The notes under the pieces: generated by a model
What the model was told of the DNA's origin: nothing
Database searches by the model: none
What the model saw: the letters and a program-made list of their open reading frames with translations, nothing else
Translations under genes and position numbers: made by a program
Shown here: positions 40,057-49,418 of the stretch, one piece after another
Layout: each line of letters starts with the position of its first letter
Numbering within the stretch: position 1 is the stretch's first letter
Origin: Luteipulveratus flavus
GTDB taxonomy: Bacteria; Actinomycetota; Actinomycetes; Actinomycetales; Dermatophilaceae
Strand: one strand, 5' to 3'
DNA: 64,000 bases
Assembly: GCF_029080175.1 (NCBI RefSeq)
Contig: NZ_JARFJC010000017.1

Positions 40057-41330
40057 TTCTTGATCCTGGTCGTCTTGGTGGAGGCGGTGTCGAGGGCCAT
40101 CTCGTCCAGCTTGTCCACCGAACGCCTCAGCCGCACCGTGCCGGTCTCGGCGTCGTCGATGTCGACGACCTTGCGCAGGCGGGTGGTGGCCTCGTCGTTG
40201 CCGGTCTCGGCCGCGAGCTGGACGGCCCGGCCGAGCTTGGTGGTCGCGGTCACCGTGTCGCCGGCCGCCTTGGCCGCCAGCCCGTCCTGGATCATGCTCG
40301 CCAGCTCGGTCTGGCCGGTGTAGTGGGCGACCTCGGGGCTGATCCGGGTCGTGAGCGTGTCGTCGTTGGACCACTGCGCCTTCACCAGGCCCTGCGCGAC
40401 GACCTCCTCGCCGAGGGCCAGCTGGACGCGGGCCGCCAGCTGCTCCTGCCCGATCGCCTTGGCCGCCAGCCGGATCGCCACGTGGTAGTCCCGCGACTCA
40501 TCGCCCCACGAGCCGGTCGGGTACGCGCCGGTGAGTGGGTTGACCTCCTGGCGGCGTCCGGTGAGGTCCTCGACGGTCGGCGCGACCTGCCGGACGAACA
40601 GGATCTCGGCGCCTTGCGGCACCCACATCCGCAGCCGGGCGTCGGCGATGCCGCGGCTCATGGCCTGCTGCATCAGCTCGGCGAACTGACCGGCCATCTG
40701 GTCGGGGGAGGGGATGATGTCGACCGAGCCGAGCAGGGCCGTCGCGATCCGGCGTACCTCGTCGACCTGCCAGGCGGCCCCGACCCCGCGGCAGTCGCAC
40801 TGGAACTGCCCGGTGACCGCGCCGATCGTCGCGGTGAGCTGCTCGGGCGTCTCGTGCTGGTTGGCGCCGTCGGTGAGCAGGATGGCGTGCCGCTGGCCCA
40901 GCGACGGGACGGTGCCGAACACCCGCGCGGCGAGCTGCAGCCAGGTGCCCATGGCCGTACCGCCGTCGGCGCGCAGGGAGGCGACGGCCGCCCTGGCAGC
41001 GGCGCGGGCGTGGGCGTCCATCCGGACCATGCCGAGCGCGCGTCCGCCGGGGAACACCAGGCTCGCCACGTGGCTGCCGCCGATGACCGCGAACCACACG
41101 CCGTCGTGGATCTGGTCGATGGCGGCCACCGCGGCCTGCTGTGCCGCGACGATGTTGGAGCCGGTCATCGAGCCCGACGTGTCGATGATGACGATCTCAC
41201 CGACGTCGCCGGAGCCCGACTGACCGGCCGCGCCGGCGCCCGAGGCCGTGACGGTGACGATGGCGTGCACGTCGGTGCCGCCGTCGGGCAGGAACTCGTT
41301 CTGGTGGACGGAGGCGGTGAACTGCGCCAT
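40053..41330 (-). CDS. VWA (von Willebrand factor A) domain protein
   Basis: 425 aa, no signal peptide. The metal-ion-dependent adhesion site DTSGSM is near residue 54, with the later T (DGGTAMGTW) and D (LLTDGANQH) that complete it. The C-terminal part is helical. The tail has two Thr-rich segments, DAETGTVRLRR and TASTKTTRIKK, candidate targets for the operon kinase and docking sites for the FHA protein. Cytoplasmic VWA proteins of this kind often scaffold complexes with AAA ATPases and TerD/TelA-like proteins. It starts three bases from the PP2C stop and overlaps the FHA start. Confidence 0.88.
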   Translation of the reverse strand: MAQFTASVHQNEFLPDGGTDVHAIVTVTASGAGAAGQSGSGDVGEIVIIDTSGSMTGSNIVAAQQAAVAAIDQIHDGVWFAVIGGSHVASLVFPGGRALGMVRMDAHARAAARAAVASLRADGGTAMGTWLQLAARVFGTVPSLGQRHAILLTDGANQHETPEQLTATIGAVTGQFQCDCRGVGAAWQVDEVRRIATALLGSVDIIPSPDQMAGQFAELMQQAMSRGIADARLRMWVPQGAEILFVRQVAPTVEDLTGRRQEVNPLTGAYPTGSWGDESRDYHVAIRLAAKAIGQEQLAARVQLALGEEVVAQGLVKAQWSNDDTLTTRISPEVAHYTGQTELASMIQDGLAAKAAGDTVTATTKLGRAVQLAAETGNDEATTRLRKVVDIDDAETGTVRLRRSVDKLDEMALDTASTKTTRIKK

Positions 41331-41332
41331 GG

Positions 41333-42394
41333 TCAGGTCCTTCCGGAGGTGAGGCGCGCGAGCGCGACGGTGATGTTGTCCCGGCCGCCCTGGGCGTTGG
41401 CCCAGTCGACCAGTGCGGTGGTGGTGGCCAGGGGGCGGCCGTCGTGCTCGGCGGCGGTCCGGCGGACGAGCCCGGCGAGGTCGCGGGCCTCGGAGCAGTA
41501 GTTCCACAGGCCGTCCGAGCAGACCAGCAGCCAGCCGTCGCCGTCGATGTCCTGGGTGCGGGTCCGAGGTGTGTGCTCGGGCGCGTCGACGCCGAGCCAC
41601 CGGGTGATGGCGTGCGCCTGAGGGCCGGACTCGGCCTCCTCCCGCGGGACGCCCCGGGCGATCAGCTCGGCCGCCATCGAGTCGTCGACGGTGAGCGCGA
41701 CACCCTCGCCCCGGTCGGGCAGCCAGTACGCCCGGCTGTCGCCGACGCTGCCCGCCACGATCCGGCCGTCCTCGACGACCGCGGCGACGAAGGTGCACGA
41801 CGCCGGGTCGGGGCTGTCCGCCGCCGTCGACGCGACGACGGCCTCGTGCGCCGCATCCGCCGCGGCCTCGAGCCGGGCCACGATGGCGGCCGTCTGCGAG
41901 TCCGGCGTACCGATGCCACGGGCCCGCGCGGCGCTCAGCACCTGCTGCGCCGCCGTCGCGGCCGCGAGGCTGGCCACGTCGGAGTCGGTCGAGGAGCTCA
42001 CGCCGTCGCAGACGACCAGGACGGCACGGCTGCTCGGCTCGGGGTCGGCGCTGACCGCCCCGGCGTCCTCGTTGCGTCGGTGCCGCACGCCGCGGTCGCA
42101 GGTCATCGCCACCCAGGGCGCGGGCTCGGCGTCGAAGTGGTCGCGGGCGAGAGCGGCCTTGGTCCCGCACGTCTGGCAGTAGCCGTCCTCGCCGACCACG
42201 CCGCCGCACGAGCGGCACACCCCGGCTGCGCGCTCCTGCTCCGACGCCACGGCCGGCTCGGCGGCGGGGTCGGCCGCGTCCGCATCGGTGGCCAGGGCCG
42301 TCACGAGCTGCTCACCGCACGCCTCGCAGAACCGGTCGCCGGCCGAGGTCTCGTCGCCGCAGCCGGGGCAGCGCAGCACGGTCGCGGCGCTCAT
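41333..42394 (-). CDS. PP2C-family serine/threonine phosphatase with zinc ribbons
   Basis: 353 aa. Two zinc-ribbon modules are at the N-terminus (CPGCGDETSAGDRFCEACG and CRSCGGVVGEDGYCQTCG). The PP2C domain has RRNEDA, the metal Asp in VVCDGVSSS (DGVSSS replaces the usual DGMGG), SVGDSRAYW, CSDGLWNY and GGRDNITVAL. It should remove phosphates put on by the neighbouring kinase. Its ATG overlaps the pknG stop (ATGA). A kinase-phosphatase pair in one transcript indicates a reversible switch. Confidence 0.9.
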   Translation of the reverse strand: MSAATVLRCPGCGDETSAGDRFCEACGEQLVTALATDADAADPAAEPAVASEQERAAGVCRSCGGVVGEDGYCQTCGTKAALARDHFDAEPAPWVAMTCDRGVRHRRNEDAGAVSADPEPSSRAVLVVCDGVSSSTDSDVASLAAATAAQQVLSAARARGIGTPDSQTAAIVARLEAAADAAHEAVVASTAADSPDPASCTFVAAVVEDGRIVAGSVGDSRAYWLPDRGEGVALTVDDSMAAELIARGVPREEAESGPQAHAITRWLGVDAPEHTPRTRTQDIDGDGWLLVCSDGLWNYCSEARDLAGLVRRTAAEHDGRPLATTTALVDWANAQGGRDNITVALARLTSGRT

Positions 42395-44625
42395 CGCATC
42401 GTCCAGCGACGGACGTCGTTGGCCTGGTCGATCAACCGGATCTGACCCGCCCGGGTCGGTTCGTGCCCGGCGAGCTCGCGGTAGGCCTGCTCGAGGCCGT
42501 CGCGCAGCTCCGGCTCCACGGCAGGGCGACCGGCGATGCGGACGTCGCCGCGCGGGCCGGACGCGCGGACCTCCTCGAGCGCGGTGCGGTACACCCGCGC
42601 CGAGAGGTGGGCTCGGTCGACCGGGTCGATCGTCAGCGAGTCGACGCTGGTCATCGCCTCGGCCAGCGCGGGCAGCCCGCGCCCGGAGTCGGCGAGCAGA
42701 TGAGCACGCTGCTGGCGGGCACGGACGTACGCCCCGCTCGTCGGCGGCACCAGGTCGAGAGCGCCGACCGCCCCGTCGAGGTCGTTGCGTGCGGATCGGA
42801 TCGCGGCGAGCCCCAACGCTGCCGGGGCGATGTAGGTGGCGTCCGTGCGGGCACAGGTGAGGTAGAGGCCCTCGGCGACATCGTTCTCGCCACTGAGCCG
42901 GCAGGCCATCGCCAGGGCCAGCTTGGGCGCCAGCTCGCCGGGCACCTGTCCGTAGACCGCGTTGAACGCCGACTGCGCATCGGCCGCGTCGTCCTGCGCC
43001 AGGGCCGACAGGCCCGACATCCAGACCGCGCGCCACTCCCACGGATCGTCGGTGAGCAGCTGCGACACGGCTGCGTCGACCTCGAGGTACTCGTGCGCCT
43101 CCAGCGCGGCCCGCGCGGACTGCAGCAGGACCTCCGGGGACGCCTCGGGGGCCGCCTGCAGTGCCGTGAGGCGATCGCGCGGGTCGGCGACGCTCACCGT
43201 CGACAGCCAGCCGGCCTGCGGGTCGTCGTGCTCCTCGCGCAGTGCGGGCAGCCGCCGCCACGCGGGTACCGACTCGTCCTCACCGCTCGGGCTGTCGAAC
43301 AGCAGGGAGGACGTCGAGTGGGCCGCGGCCCCCGCCTGCCGGGCGGCCACGACCTCGCGCAGCACGCCGAGCAGCTGGACCCGCAGCTCGTCCGCCGAGG
43401 CGAACCGGTCGGCAGGATCGGTGGCACACGCCTTCAGCAGCAGCCGGTAGAAGGAGTCGTGCTGCTGGAACACCGGCGTGTCCGCGACCGACGGGAGGGA
43501 GTCGACGTACGTCGTCTGGTACCCGCGGAACTCCATCGCCAGGACCGCCAGGGTCCGCCCGAGCGTGTAGATGTCGGACGCGACGGACGTGCCGAGCTCG
43601 GCCACCTCCGGCGCCTGGTAGCCGACCGTGCCGTAGATCGCCGAGTCCTCGTCGTCGATGCGGCGCACACCGCCGAGGTCGATCAGCTTGATCGCGTCGC
43701 CGACCTGGATCATGTTGTCGGGCTTGAAGTCGCAGTAGGCCAGCCCGAGGTCGTGCAGGTAGGAGAACGCGGGCAGCACCTCGAGCACGTACGCGATCGC
43801 CTGGTCGAGCGGCAGCGGGTCGTACTGGCCGTGGTTGGCCTCCATGCGCTGCTTGAGCAGCGTCTTCAGCGAGGTGCCGCCGACGTACTCCATGACGATG
43901 TAGCCGGCGCCGTCGTGGGTGACGAAGTTGTAGATCTCGACGATGAGCGGGTGCTCGACGCGGGCCAGGAACTGCTGCTCGGCGATGGCCGCGGCGACCG
44001 CGTCGGGGTCGTCGGAGTTGAGCAAGCCCTTGAGCACGACCCACCGGTCGGAGACGTTCTGGTCGCGCGCGAGGTAGAGCCAGCCGAAGCCGCCGTGCGC
44101 GAAGGCGCCGGCGACGGCGTACTGACCACCGACCACGTCACCAGCGGCGAGCTTGGGGGTGAACGAGAACCGGTTGCGGCAGTGCGGGCAGAAACCCTCG
44201 GTACGACCCGGCTGGTCACCGCGCGAGCGCCCGACCGGGTTGCCACAGCTGGGGCAGCTGCGGCGGTTCTCGGGAACCATCGGGTTGCTCAGGATCGCCT
44301 GGCTCGCGTCCAGCGGCGGGATGGTCGGGATCGTCGTCAGGCCGGCGCCGAGGCGCGCGCCGCGCAGCCTCGAGGAGGAGGTGCCGGTGCGCCGCGTCAG
44401 CCGGGAGCCGGTCGCGCCGGCGCGGGCCGAGCCGAGGGGAGCGGAGGCCAGCCGGTTGGAGGCGCGCGACACCGTCGAGGGGGAGGACGACGCACCGGCG
44501 GGGCCGGACGCAGCGGACGCCGCGGGAGCGGCAGCGACGGCGTCGGGCGGCGAGCCGCACACGTCGCAGTAGCCGTCCAGGATCGAGCCCGTGCACCCTG
44601 GCTGGGAGCAGGCGATGTCGGTCAT
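42391..44625 (-). CDS. pknG: PknG-type serine/threonine protein kinase
   Basis: 744 aa, close to M. tuberculosis PknG (750 aa). Order: a short zinc-ribbon (GYCDVCG), a Ser/Ala-rich linker, and a rubredoxin-like module (CPSCGNP about 124-131, CPHC about 146-149). The kinase domain follows from about 165 to 420 with Lys199 in VVLKG, catalytic Asp299 in YCDFKPDN, and DLG at 316-318 in place of DFG. A C-terminal TPR-like helical domain ends it. It has no membrane anchor. In mycobacteria PknG receives an amino-acid signal from GlnH/GlnX and controls 2-oxoglutarate metabolism through GarA. The same partners are encoded here just upstream. Confidence 0.93.
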   Translation of the reverse strand: MTDIACSQPGCTGSILDGYCDVCGSPPDAVAAAPAASAASGPAGASSSPSTVSRASNRLASAPLGSARAGATGSRLTRRTGTSSSRLRGARLGAGLTTIPTIPPLDASQAILSNPMVPENRRSCPSCGNPVGRSRGDQPGRTEGFCPHCRNRFSFTPKLAAGDVVGGQYAVAGAFAHGGFGWLYLARDQNVSDRWVVLKGLLNSDDPDAVAAAIAEQQFLARVEHPLIVEIYNFVTHDGAGYIVMEYVGGTSLKTLLKQRMEANHGQYDPLPLDQAIAYVLEVLPAFSYLHDLGLAYCDFKPDNMIQVGDAIKLIDLGGVRRIDDEDSAIYGTVGYQAPEVAELGTSVASDIYTLGRTLAVLAMEFRGYQTTYVDSLPSVADTPVFQQHDSFYRLLLKACATDPADRFASADELRVQLLGVLREVVAARQAGAAAHSTSSLLFDSPSGEDESVPAWRRLPALREEHDDPQAGWLSTVSVADPRDRLTALQAAPEASPEVLLQSARAALEAHEYLEVDAAVSQLLTDDPWEWRAVWMSGLSALAQDDAADAQSAFNAVYGQVPGELAPKLALAMACRLSGENDVAEGLYLTCARTDATYIAPAALGLAAIRSARNDLDGAVGALDLVPPTSGAYVRARQQRAHLLADSGRGLPALAEAMTSVDSLTIDPVDRAHLSARVYRTALEEVRASGPRGDVRIAGRPAVEPELRDGLEQAYRELAGHEPTRAGQIRLIDQANDVRRWTMR

Positions 44626-45770
44626 GACACTCCTTCGGTGGCGCGACGAGGGCCGGTAGGCGCGGCGAGGCTCGCTTCGAGGTAGGCCTGGTAGGCGATG
44701 GTGAGGGCTCCGAGCCGGACGAGGTCGACCGGGAGCAGGCCGAGCACCTCGCGGCCTCGCCGGTACAGCTCGTCGAGGTCCGGCGACGGTGTGTCGCCGG
44801 CCTTCACGTGGTAGGCGTCCAGGCGTCCGGCCAGCTCGTCCCGACGCTGCAAGGCGGTGCCGTACGCCGAGTGCGCCTGCCCCAGCGCGCGCCGGACGGT
44901 GTCGAGCCGTGCCAGGTACGCCGCCAGCGCGTCGGGAGTGTTCGGGACAGGCCCGAGGGCGGTCACGTCGGGGACGGCCAGGTGCGGCGCCGGCGTCACC
45001 TGTGCGACGCACCGGTCGGCGAGGGCCCGCACGGCGACGCCCTCGGCCTCCAGCTCGGTTCGCAGGGCTCGGGCGCGGGCCAGGTCGGCTGCGCGCTCGC
45101 GGCGTGCGGACGCCCCGACGATGAGGTCGCGCTCGCACCGGGCGGCCTGGATCTCCAGCGGCCCGAGGAGACCACCCACGTCGGCCCCCCTGCGGTCGCG
45201 CTCGGCGGTCTGCTCGACGCGGTGGTCCAGGTCGTCCAGCGCCTGTGCGGCGGCGGCACGGGCGGTCGCCGGCTCGCGGTCGACGAGGTCGCGGATGCGC
45301 TCGACCTGGGCGCGCAGGTCGCGCAGCCGTGCCGCGATGTCGGCGTGGTCGGGGTCGACAGCCAGGCGCACCCGCAAGGACCCGGCCAGGGCGTCCGAGA
45401 GCGCACAGGCCTCGGGCAGCGAGACCGCGAGCGTCCCGGCGGCGCCCGAACCGGTGTCGAGACCACCCCAGATGAGCGTGCTCAACCGCTCGGACTCCCG
45501 CGCACCGATCCGCCCGGAGTCCCAGGTCACCAGCAGCAGGTCGTAGCGGTCGGACACCGACTTCCAGATCGCCATCGACAGCACGAGGTCCGGGCTGAGC
45601 TCGTCCTCCTCGGAGGAGTCCAGCGCTGCCCGGTCCAGCTCGTCGAGCTCCGCGCGCCGGGCGTCGCGCCACTGGCCGAGCGCGTCGAGGTAAGCGAGCA
45701 GCTGCGCCGGTGGCACGGCCGTGCCCATCCGCCCCGGAGGCGCAGGAAGAGCCGCTGTAGGTGGCCTCAC
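44622..45770 (-). CDS. Helical protein of unknown function between glnH and pknG
   Basis: About 382 aa, rich in Ala, Leu, Arg and acidic residues, with long stretches likely to form coiled coils (LRDLRAQVERIRDLVDRE, ARRERAADLARARALRTEL). No signal peptide or membrane segment. I do not recognise the family. The GTG at 45770 overlaps the glnH stop as GTGA, and its own stop overlaps the pknG ATG, so expression is tightly tied to both. It may be an adaptor between the sensor and the kinase, by inference. Confidence 0.65.
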   Translation of the reverse strand: MRPPTAALPAPPGRMGTAVPPAQLLAYLDALGQWRDARRAELDELDRAALDSSEEDELSPDLVLSMAIWKSVSDRYDLLLVTWDSGRIGARESERLSTLIWGGLDTGSGAAGTLAVSLPEACALSDALAGSLRVRLAVDPDHADIAARLRDLRAQVERIRDLVDREPATARAAAAQALDDLDHRVEQTAERDRRGADVGGLLGPLEIQAARCERDLIVGASARRERAADLARARALRTELEAEGVAVRALADRCVAQVTPAPHLAVPDVTALGPVPNTPDALAAYLARLDTVRRALGQAHSAYGTALQRRDELAGRLDAYHVKAGDTPSPDLDELYRRGREVLGLLPVDLVRLGALTIAYQAYLEASLAAPTGPRRATEGVS

Positions 45771-46735
45771 GGGGTCCTGCCGTAGACGGCCTTCGGCGGG
45801 GCCGGCGCCGGGCCGAGATCCTTCAGCCACCGGTCGTACGACGCCTTCCAGCGTCCGTCGGTCCGCATCTTGTCCAGCACGCCGTTGACGAACTGCACGA
45901 AGTCACGTTCGCCCTTGGGGATGCCCAGGCCGTACGGCTCGGTGGTGAACGCCTTCATCCGTACGACCGAGGCGTACGGGTCCTGAGCCGCCAGGCCCGC
46001 CAGCACGGTGTCGTCGCCGGTGATGGCGTCGGCCTTGCCCTGCTGGAAGAGCACCAGGCAGCCGGTGTGGGTGCCGGCCGGCACCGGGACGACCGACGGG
46101 TAGCGGCGCAGGGCGTCCAGGCTGGTGGACCCGGTCGGGGCGCACACCCGCTTGCCGCTCAGGCTCTCCAGGCCGGTGGCCTTGCTGCCCAGCGGTACGA
46201 GGACCTTCTGGCCGGCGCGGTAGTACTCGCTCGAGAACGCGATCTGCTGCCAGCGCTCGCAGTTGATGGTCATCGCGCGCGCGACGATGTCGACCTGGCC
46301 CTTCTCCAGCACGGGGAGGCGATCGGCCGTGGAGATGACCCGGAACTCGATCTTGTCCGGGTCGCCGAAGATCGCCTGCGACACCGCGTGCAGCATGTCG
46401 ATGTCGAAGCCCTCGATGGCGCCGGTGACTGGGTTGCGGGCGCCCAGCTGCAGGGAGTCGGCCGAGACCCCGGCGATGAGCCGGCCCCGCTGGCGGATCC
46501 TGTCCATCGTCGACCCCGGCGGCAGCGCCGACGGCGAGGGGAGCGCCCCGTCCGGCGCGTACGACGCCACCGGGTTGCCGCAGGAGGTCGCCGGCGTCGG
46601 CGCAGCCGCCGGTGCCGAGCTCGTCCGGGCAGCGGCGGGGACCTGGGTGTCGGCGTAGTCGCCGCTGCTGCACCCGGCCACGACGAGGCCGACGCAGGCC
46701 ACGAGCGCGGCGGGCAGGGTGGTGACTCGTCTCAT
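45767..46735 (-). CDS. glnH: GlnH-like solute-binding lipoprotein
   Basis: 322 aa. The lipoprotein signal ends in the lipobox VVAGC (Cys22). A Pro/Ala/Ser-rich linker precedes the type 3 periplasmic-binding fold, seen in GRLIAGVSADS, EGFDIDMLHAVSQAIFG, VDIVARAMTIN and ATDK-like loops. No ABC permease or ATPase is nearby. In mycobacteria GlnH binds Asp and Glu and passes the signal to GlnX. The ATG overlaps the glnX stop (ATGA). Confidence 0.92.
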   Translation of the reverse strand: MRRVTTLPAALVACVGLVVAGCSSGDYADTQVPAAARTSSAPAAAPTPATSCGNPVASYAPDGALPSPSALPPGSTMDRIRQRGRLIAGVSADSLQLGARNPVTGAIEGFDIDMLHAVSQAIFGDPDKIEFRVISTADRLPVLEKGQVDIVARAMTINCERWQQIAFSSEYYRAGQKVLVPLGSKATGLESLSGKRVCAPTGSTSLDALRRYPSVVPVPAGTHTGCLVLFQQGKADAITGDDTVLAGLAAQDPYASVVRMKAFTTEPYGLGIPKGERDFVQFVNGVLDKMRTDGRWKASYDRWLKDLGPAPAPPKAVYGRTP

Positions 46736-48090
46736 CGGTACTCCTCCAGTCGCTGGGACAGGCCCCACCAGGCGAGCAGTGCGACCAGCAGGCCGATCGG
46801 CAGACCGAGCCAGCCCAGCAGGGACAGGCCGCTGCCGGCGTTGCCCAGGCCGCTCTGGGCGGCCGCGCTGGTCCGGTCGAGGCTGCGTTGCGACGTCTGG
46901 TCGAACGCGTCGAACGAGGTGGCCGCCGGGCCGAGCGCCTGTCCGACCGCCTCCTCCCACCGGCCGCCCGTGTCGAGCTCGCGGATGCGCTGGTGCGCGG
47001 TCTCGTACGTGCCCCACTGGTTCGGCCCGCCGTCCTTCGTGACGCCGTGCTGGGTGGAGGTCGCGAGACGCTCTCGCGTCGTCCTGGCCGATGTCGTCCA
47101 GGCCCGGTCGAACTCGGCACCCGAGCCGCGGGCGATCAGGGTGAGGTTCTCGTTCGACTGGGCGTCGTAGCCGTTGATCCGCGCACCGGCGAGGGCGACC
47201 GTGGCGGCGTACGAGGAGTCACGGACCTCGTCCGCCCGACTCTTCGCGACCGTGAGCAGGCCGGCGCCGACCGCGGTCGTCACCAGGACGAGAAGCGCGG
47301 CGCTGAGCAGCGGGACGTTGAGGTAGCGGTGGCTGTGACGGGCGAGCCAGACCATGACCCCGATCAGGGCGAGCAGCGCGACCACGCCCGCGACGAGAAC
47401 CCAGACCCGGCCGGTGCCGGTGTGGGAGAACTCCTCGTCCAGGCGGCGCTCGTTGGCCGTCACGAGGGCGTTCAGCACCGGGAGCGCGTCGGTCTTGATG
47501 AGGGTGTTGGCGTCCTTGAGGTACTGCGCGCCGACCGGGAGGCCCTGCCGGTTGTTGGACCGGGCCTGCTCGATCAGCCCGCGGTAGGACACCAGTGTGG
47601 TGTTGAGCGCCCCGAGTGCGTCGGCGTCGGCGGGCTGTGCCTTGGACGCCTCGGTGATCAGGCGAGCGGCCGTGTCCAATGACCGGACGAACTGCTGTCG
47701 CTGGGCGGGGGGTTCGAGGCCGCCGCGCAGGAACGCCTTGGTCGCGTCGGCGTTGGCGCTCACCAGGCTGGTGTGGATCGTCTGCACGCGCACCAGCTGG
47801 GCGGTGTTGTCCTGCGCCCGGCCGAGGGAGCCGTCGGCGTCGCGCAGCGTCTGGGCGACGGCGCCGCCGAACAGGATCGAGAGCACCAGGGCGATCAGCA
47901 GGAGCACCCGCATCCGTCCGGGCGTGCCCTCGAACCACTCGGCCGCCACGCGCCGGGCGCGTGCGGGCATCGAGCCCGACGACCGTACGGGCGTGGGTTG
48001 TGGCGAGCGTCCGGCGCCGGGTGCCCCCTGCGGCGGCCGGGCGACCGCCGCGGTGGGTGGGTTCGTGGTTGCGGTCTGGGTCAGGCTCAC
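46732..48090 (-). CDS. glnX: GlnX-like membrane sensor
   Basis: 452 aa with four predicted membrane helices: near residue 62 (LLLIALVLSILFGG), near 230 (VLVAGVVALLALIGVMV), near 265 (LLSAALLVLVTTAVGAG), and near the C-terminus (GLPIGLLVALLAWWGL). This gives two large external loops of about 145 and 140 residues, of helical character. That tandem layout is the one described for mycobacterial GlnX, which senses GlnH and talks to PknG. The GTG at 48090 overlaps the stop of the AAA ATPase gene (GTGA). Confidence 0.85.
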   Translation of the reverse strand: MSLTQTATTNPPTAAVARPPQGAPGAGRSPQPTPVRSSGSMPARARRVAAEWFEGTPGRMRVLLLIALVLSILFGGAVAQTLRDADGSLGRAQDNTAQLVRVQTIHTSLVSANADATKAFLRGGLEPPAQRQQFVRSLDTAARLITEASKAQPADADALGALNTTLVSYRGLIEQARSNNRQGLPVGAQYLKDANTLIKTDALPVLNALVTANERRLDEEFSHTGTGRVWVLVAGVVALLALIGVMVWLARHSHRYLNVPLLSAALLVLVTTAVGAGLLTVAKSRADEVRDSSYAATVALAGARINGYDAQSNENLTLIARGSGAEFDRAWTTSARTTRERLATSTQHGVTKDGGPNQWGTYETAHQRIRELDTGGRWEEAVGQALGPAATSFDAFDQTSQRSLDRTSAAAQSGLGNAGSGLSLLGWLGLPIGLLVALLAWWGLSQRLEEYR

Positions 48091-49418
48091 GCCGTCGCCC
48101 CCTCGCTGCTGGTCGGTGTGTCGCTCAGGTCGTCCGCGCTCAGTGTGCGCAGCTGGTCGAGGGTCGGCTGGTCCACCTCGCGCAGCCGCCAGGCGTGCCG
48201 TCCGATCGCGGCTTCCAGGGTGTTGCGGGCGTACCGTCCGTTGCCGAACGAGCGGTCCCGGGCCGTGCCCGACAGCGTCGCCCGGAAGGCGTCCACCGCG
48301 TCCGGCGCGAGCTCGTAGTCGCTGTCGGCGGCCAGCCCGGCGAGGATGTCGGCGAGCTCGTCGTCGGAGTAGTCCTCGAACGCCACCGTGGTGCGGAACC
48401 GGCTGGCCAGCCCCGGGTTGGTCGCGATGAACGCCTCCATCGGCTCGGGGTAGCCCGCCACGATGACCACCAGGTCGTCGCGGTGGTCCTCCATCTCCTT
48501 GACCAAGGTGTCGACCGCCTCGCGGCCGTACTGGTCGGTGTGCTCCCCGGCCGTGAGGCTGTACGCCTCGTCGATGAACAGCACGCCGCCCACCGCGGAG
48601 GCCACGACCTCGGCGGTCTTGGTCGCGGTCTGCCCGAGGTAGCCGGCCACCAGCTCGGAGCGGTCCACCTCGACCAGCTGGCCCTTGGACAGCAGGCCGA
48701 GCGAGGCGTAGATGCCGCTCACCAGCCGCGCGACGGTGGTCTTGCCCGTGCCGGGGTTGCCGACGAAGACCAGGTGGCGGGTGATCGTGGCGGCCCGCAG
48801 CCCGGCCTCGGACCGCAGCTTCTCCATCCGCAGGATCGCGACCTGTCGGTGCACCTCGCGCTTGACGGTCGCCAGGCCGGTGAGGCCGTCCAGCTGGGCG
48901 AGCAGCTCCTCCAGCGGCCGTACGGCGACCGCGGCGTCCGCCTCGGTCGTCCTCTCCTGCTCGGCGGACCTCGGCACCGCCGGCACCGCGGCGGCACCGG
49001 CGTCGGTCCGGACGGTGGCGTCGGGACGAGCTCCGGCCGCGTGCAGCTGGGCGGCAGCGGCGACCGAGGCGTTGCCGATCACCCGCATCGTGGGCTCTCC
49101 CAGCTCGCACGCGGCGGAGGCGACCCCGGCCAGAGCGCCGGCGTACGCGACGGCCTCGCCGGACCCGCGGGCGACCAGCTCGCTCAGGATGCTCGTCGGT
49201 GCACCCCGCCAGCGACGGCCGCGGACCGCCGCGTCGAAGAAGTCCTGGGTCGAGGAACCGGGGGAGGCGCTGGTCCAGTCGGCCGCTGCGCCGGTCGCCG
49301 ACTCCGCGAGCGCGGCAGCCAGGGCCAGCCCTTCGGCGCGCGCCGCGTCGGCGCCCGCCCCGGCCCGTCCGGCGACCTCGGCCAGGGCGTCGAGTGCGCC
49401 GCTCAGGGCGGTGGTCAT
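48087..49418 (-). CDS. CbxX/SpoVK-type AAA ATPase
   Basis: 443 aa. An N-terminal helical region of about 160 residues is followed by a AAA module. Walker A is GNPGTGKT (220-227), Walker B is FIDEAY (281-286), and an Arg finger candidate is SRFRTTVAF. CbxX-class ATPases remodel protein complexes; RuBisCO activase CbbX is the best-known. In actinobacteria related proteins occur with ESX and with VWA/TelA genes. The ATG overlaps the stop of the preceding gene (ATGA). Confidence 0.88.
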   Translation of the reverse strand: MTTALSGALDALAEVAGRAGAGADAARAEGLALAAALAESATGAAADWTSASPGSSTQDFFDAAVRGRRWRGAPTSILSELVARGSGEAVAYAGALAGVASAACELGEPTMRVIGNASVAAAAQLHAAGARPDATVRTDAGAAAVPAVPRSAEQERTTEADAAVAVRPLEELLAQLDGLTGLATVKREVHRQVAILRMEKLRSEAGLRAATITRHLVFVGNPGTGKTTVARLVSGIYASLGLLSKGQLVEVDRSELVAGYLGQTATKTAEVVASAVGGVLFIDEAYSLTAGEHTDQYGREAVDTLVKEMEDHRDDLVVIVAGYPEPMEAFIATNPGLASRFRTTVAFEDYSDDELADILAGLAADSDYELAPDAVDAFRATLSGTARDRSFGNGRYARNTLEAAIGRHAWRLREVDQPTLDQLRTLSADDLSDTPTSSEGATA

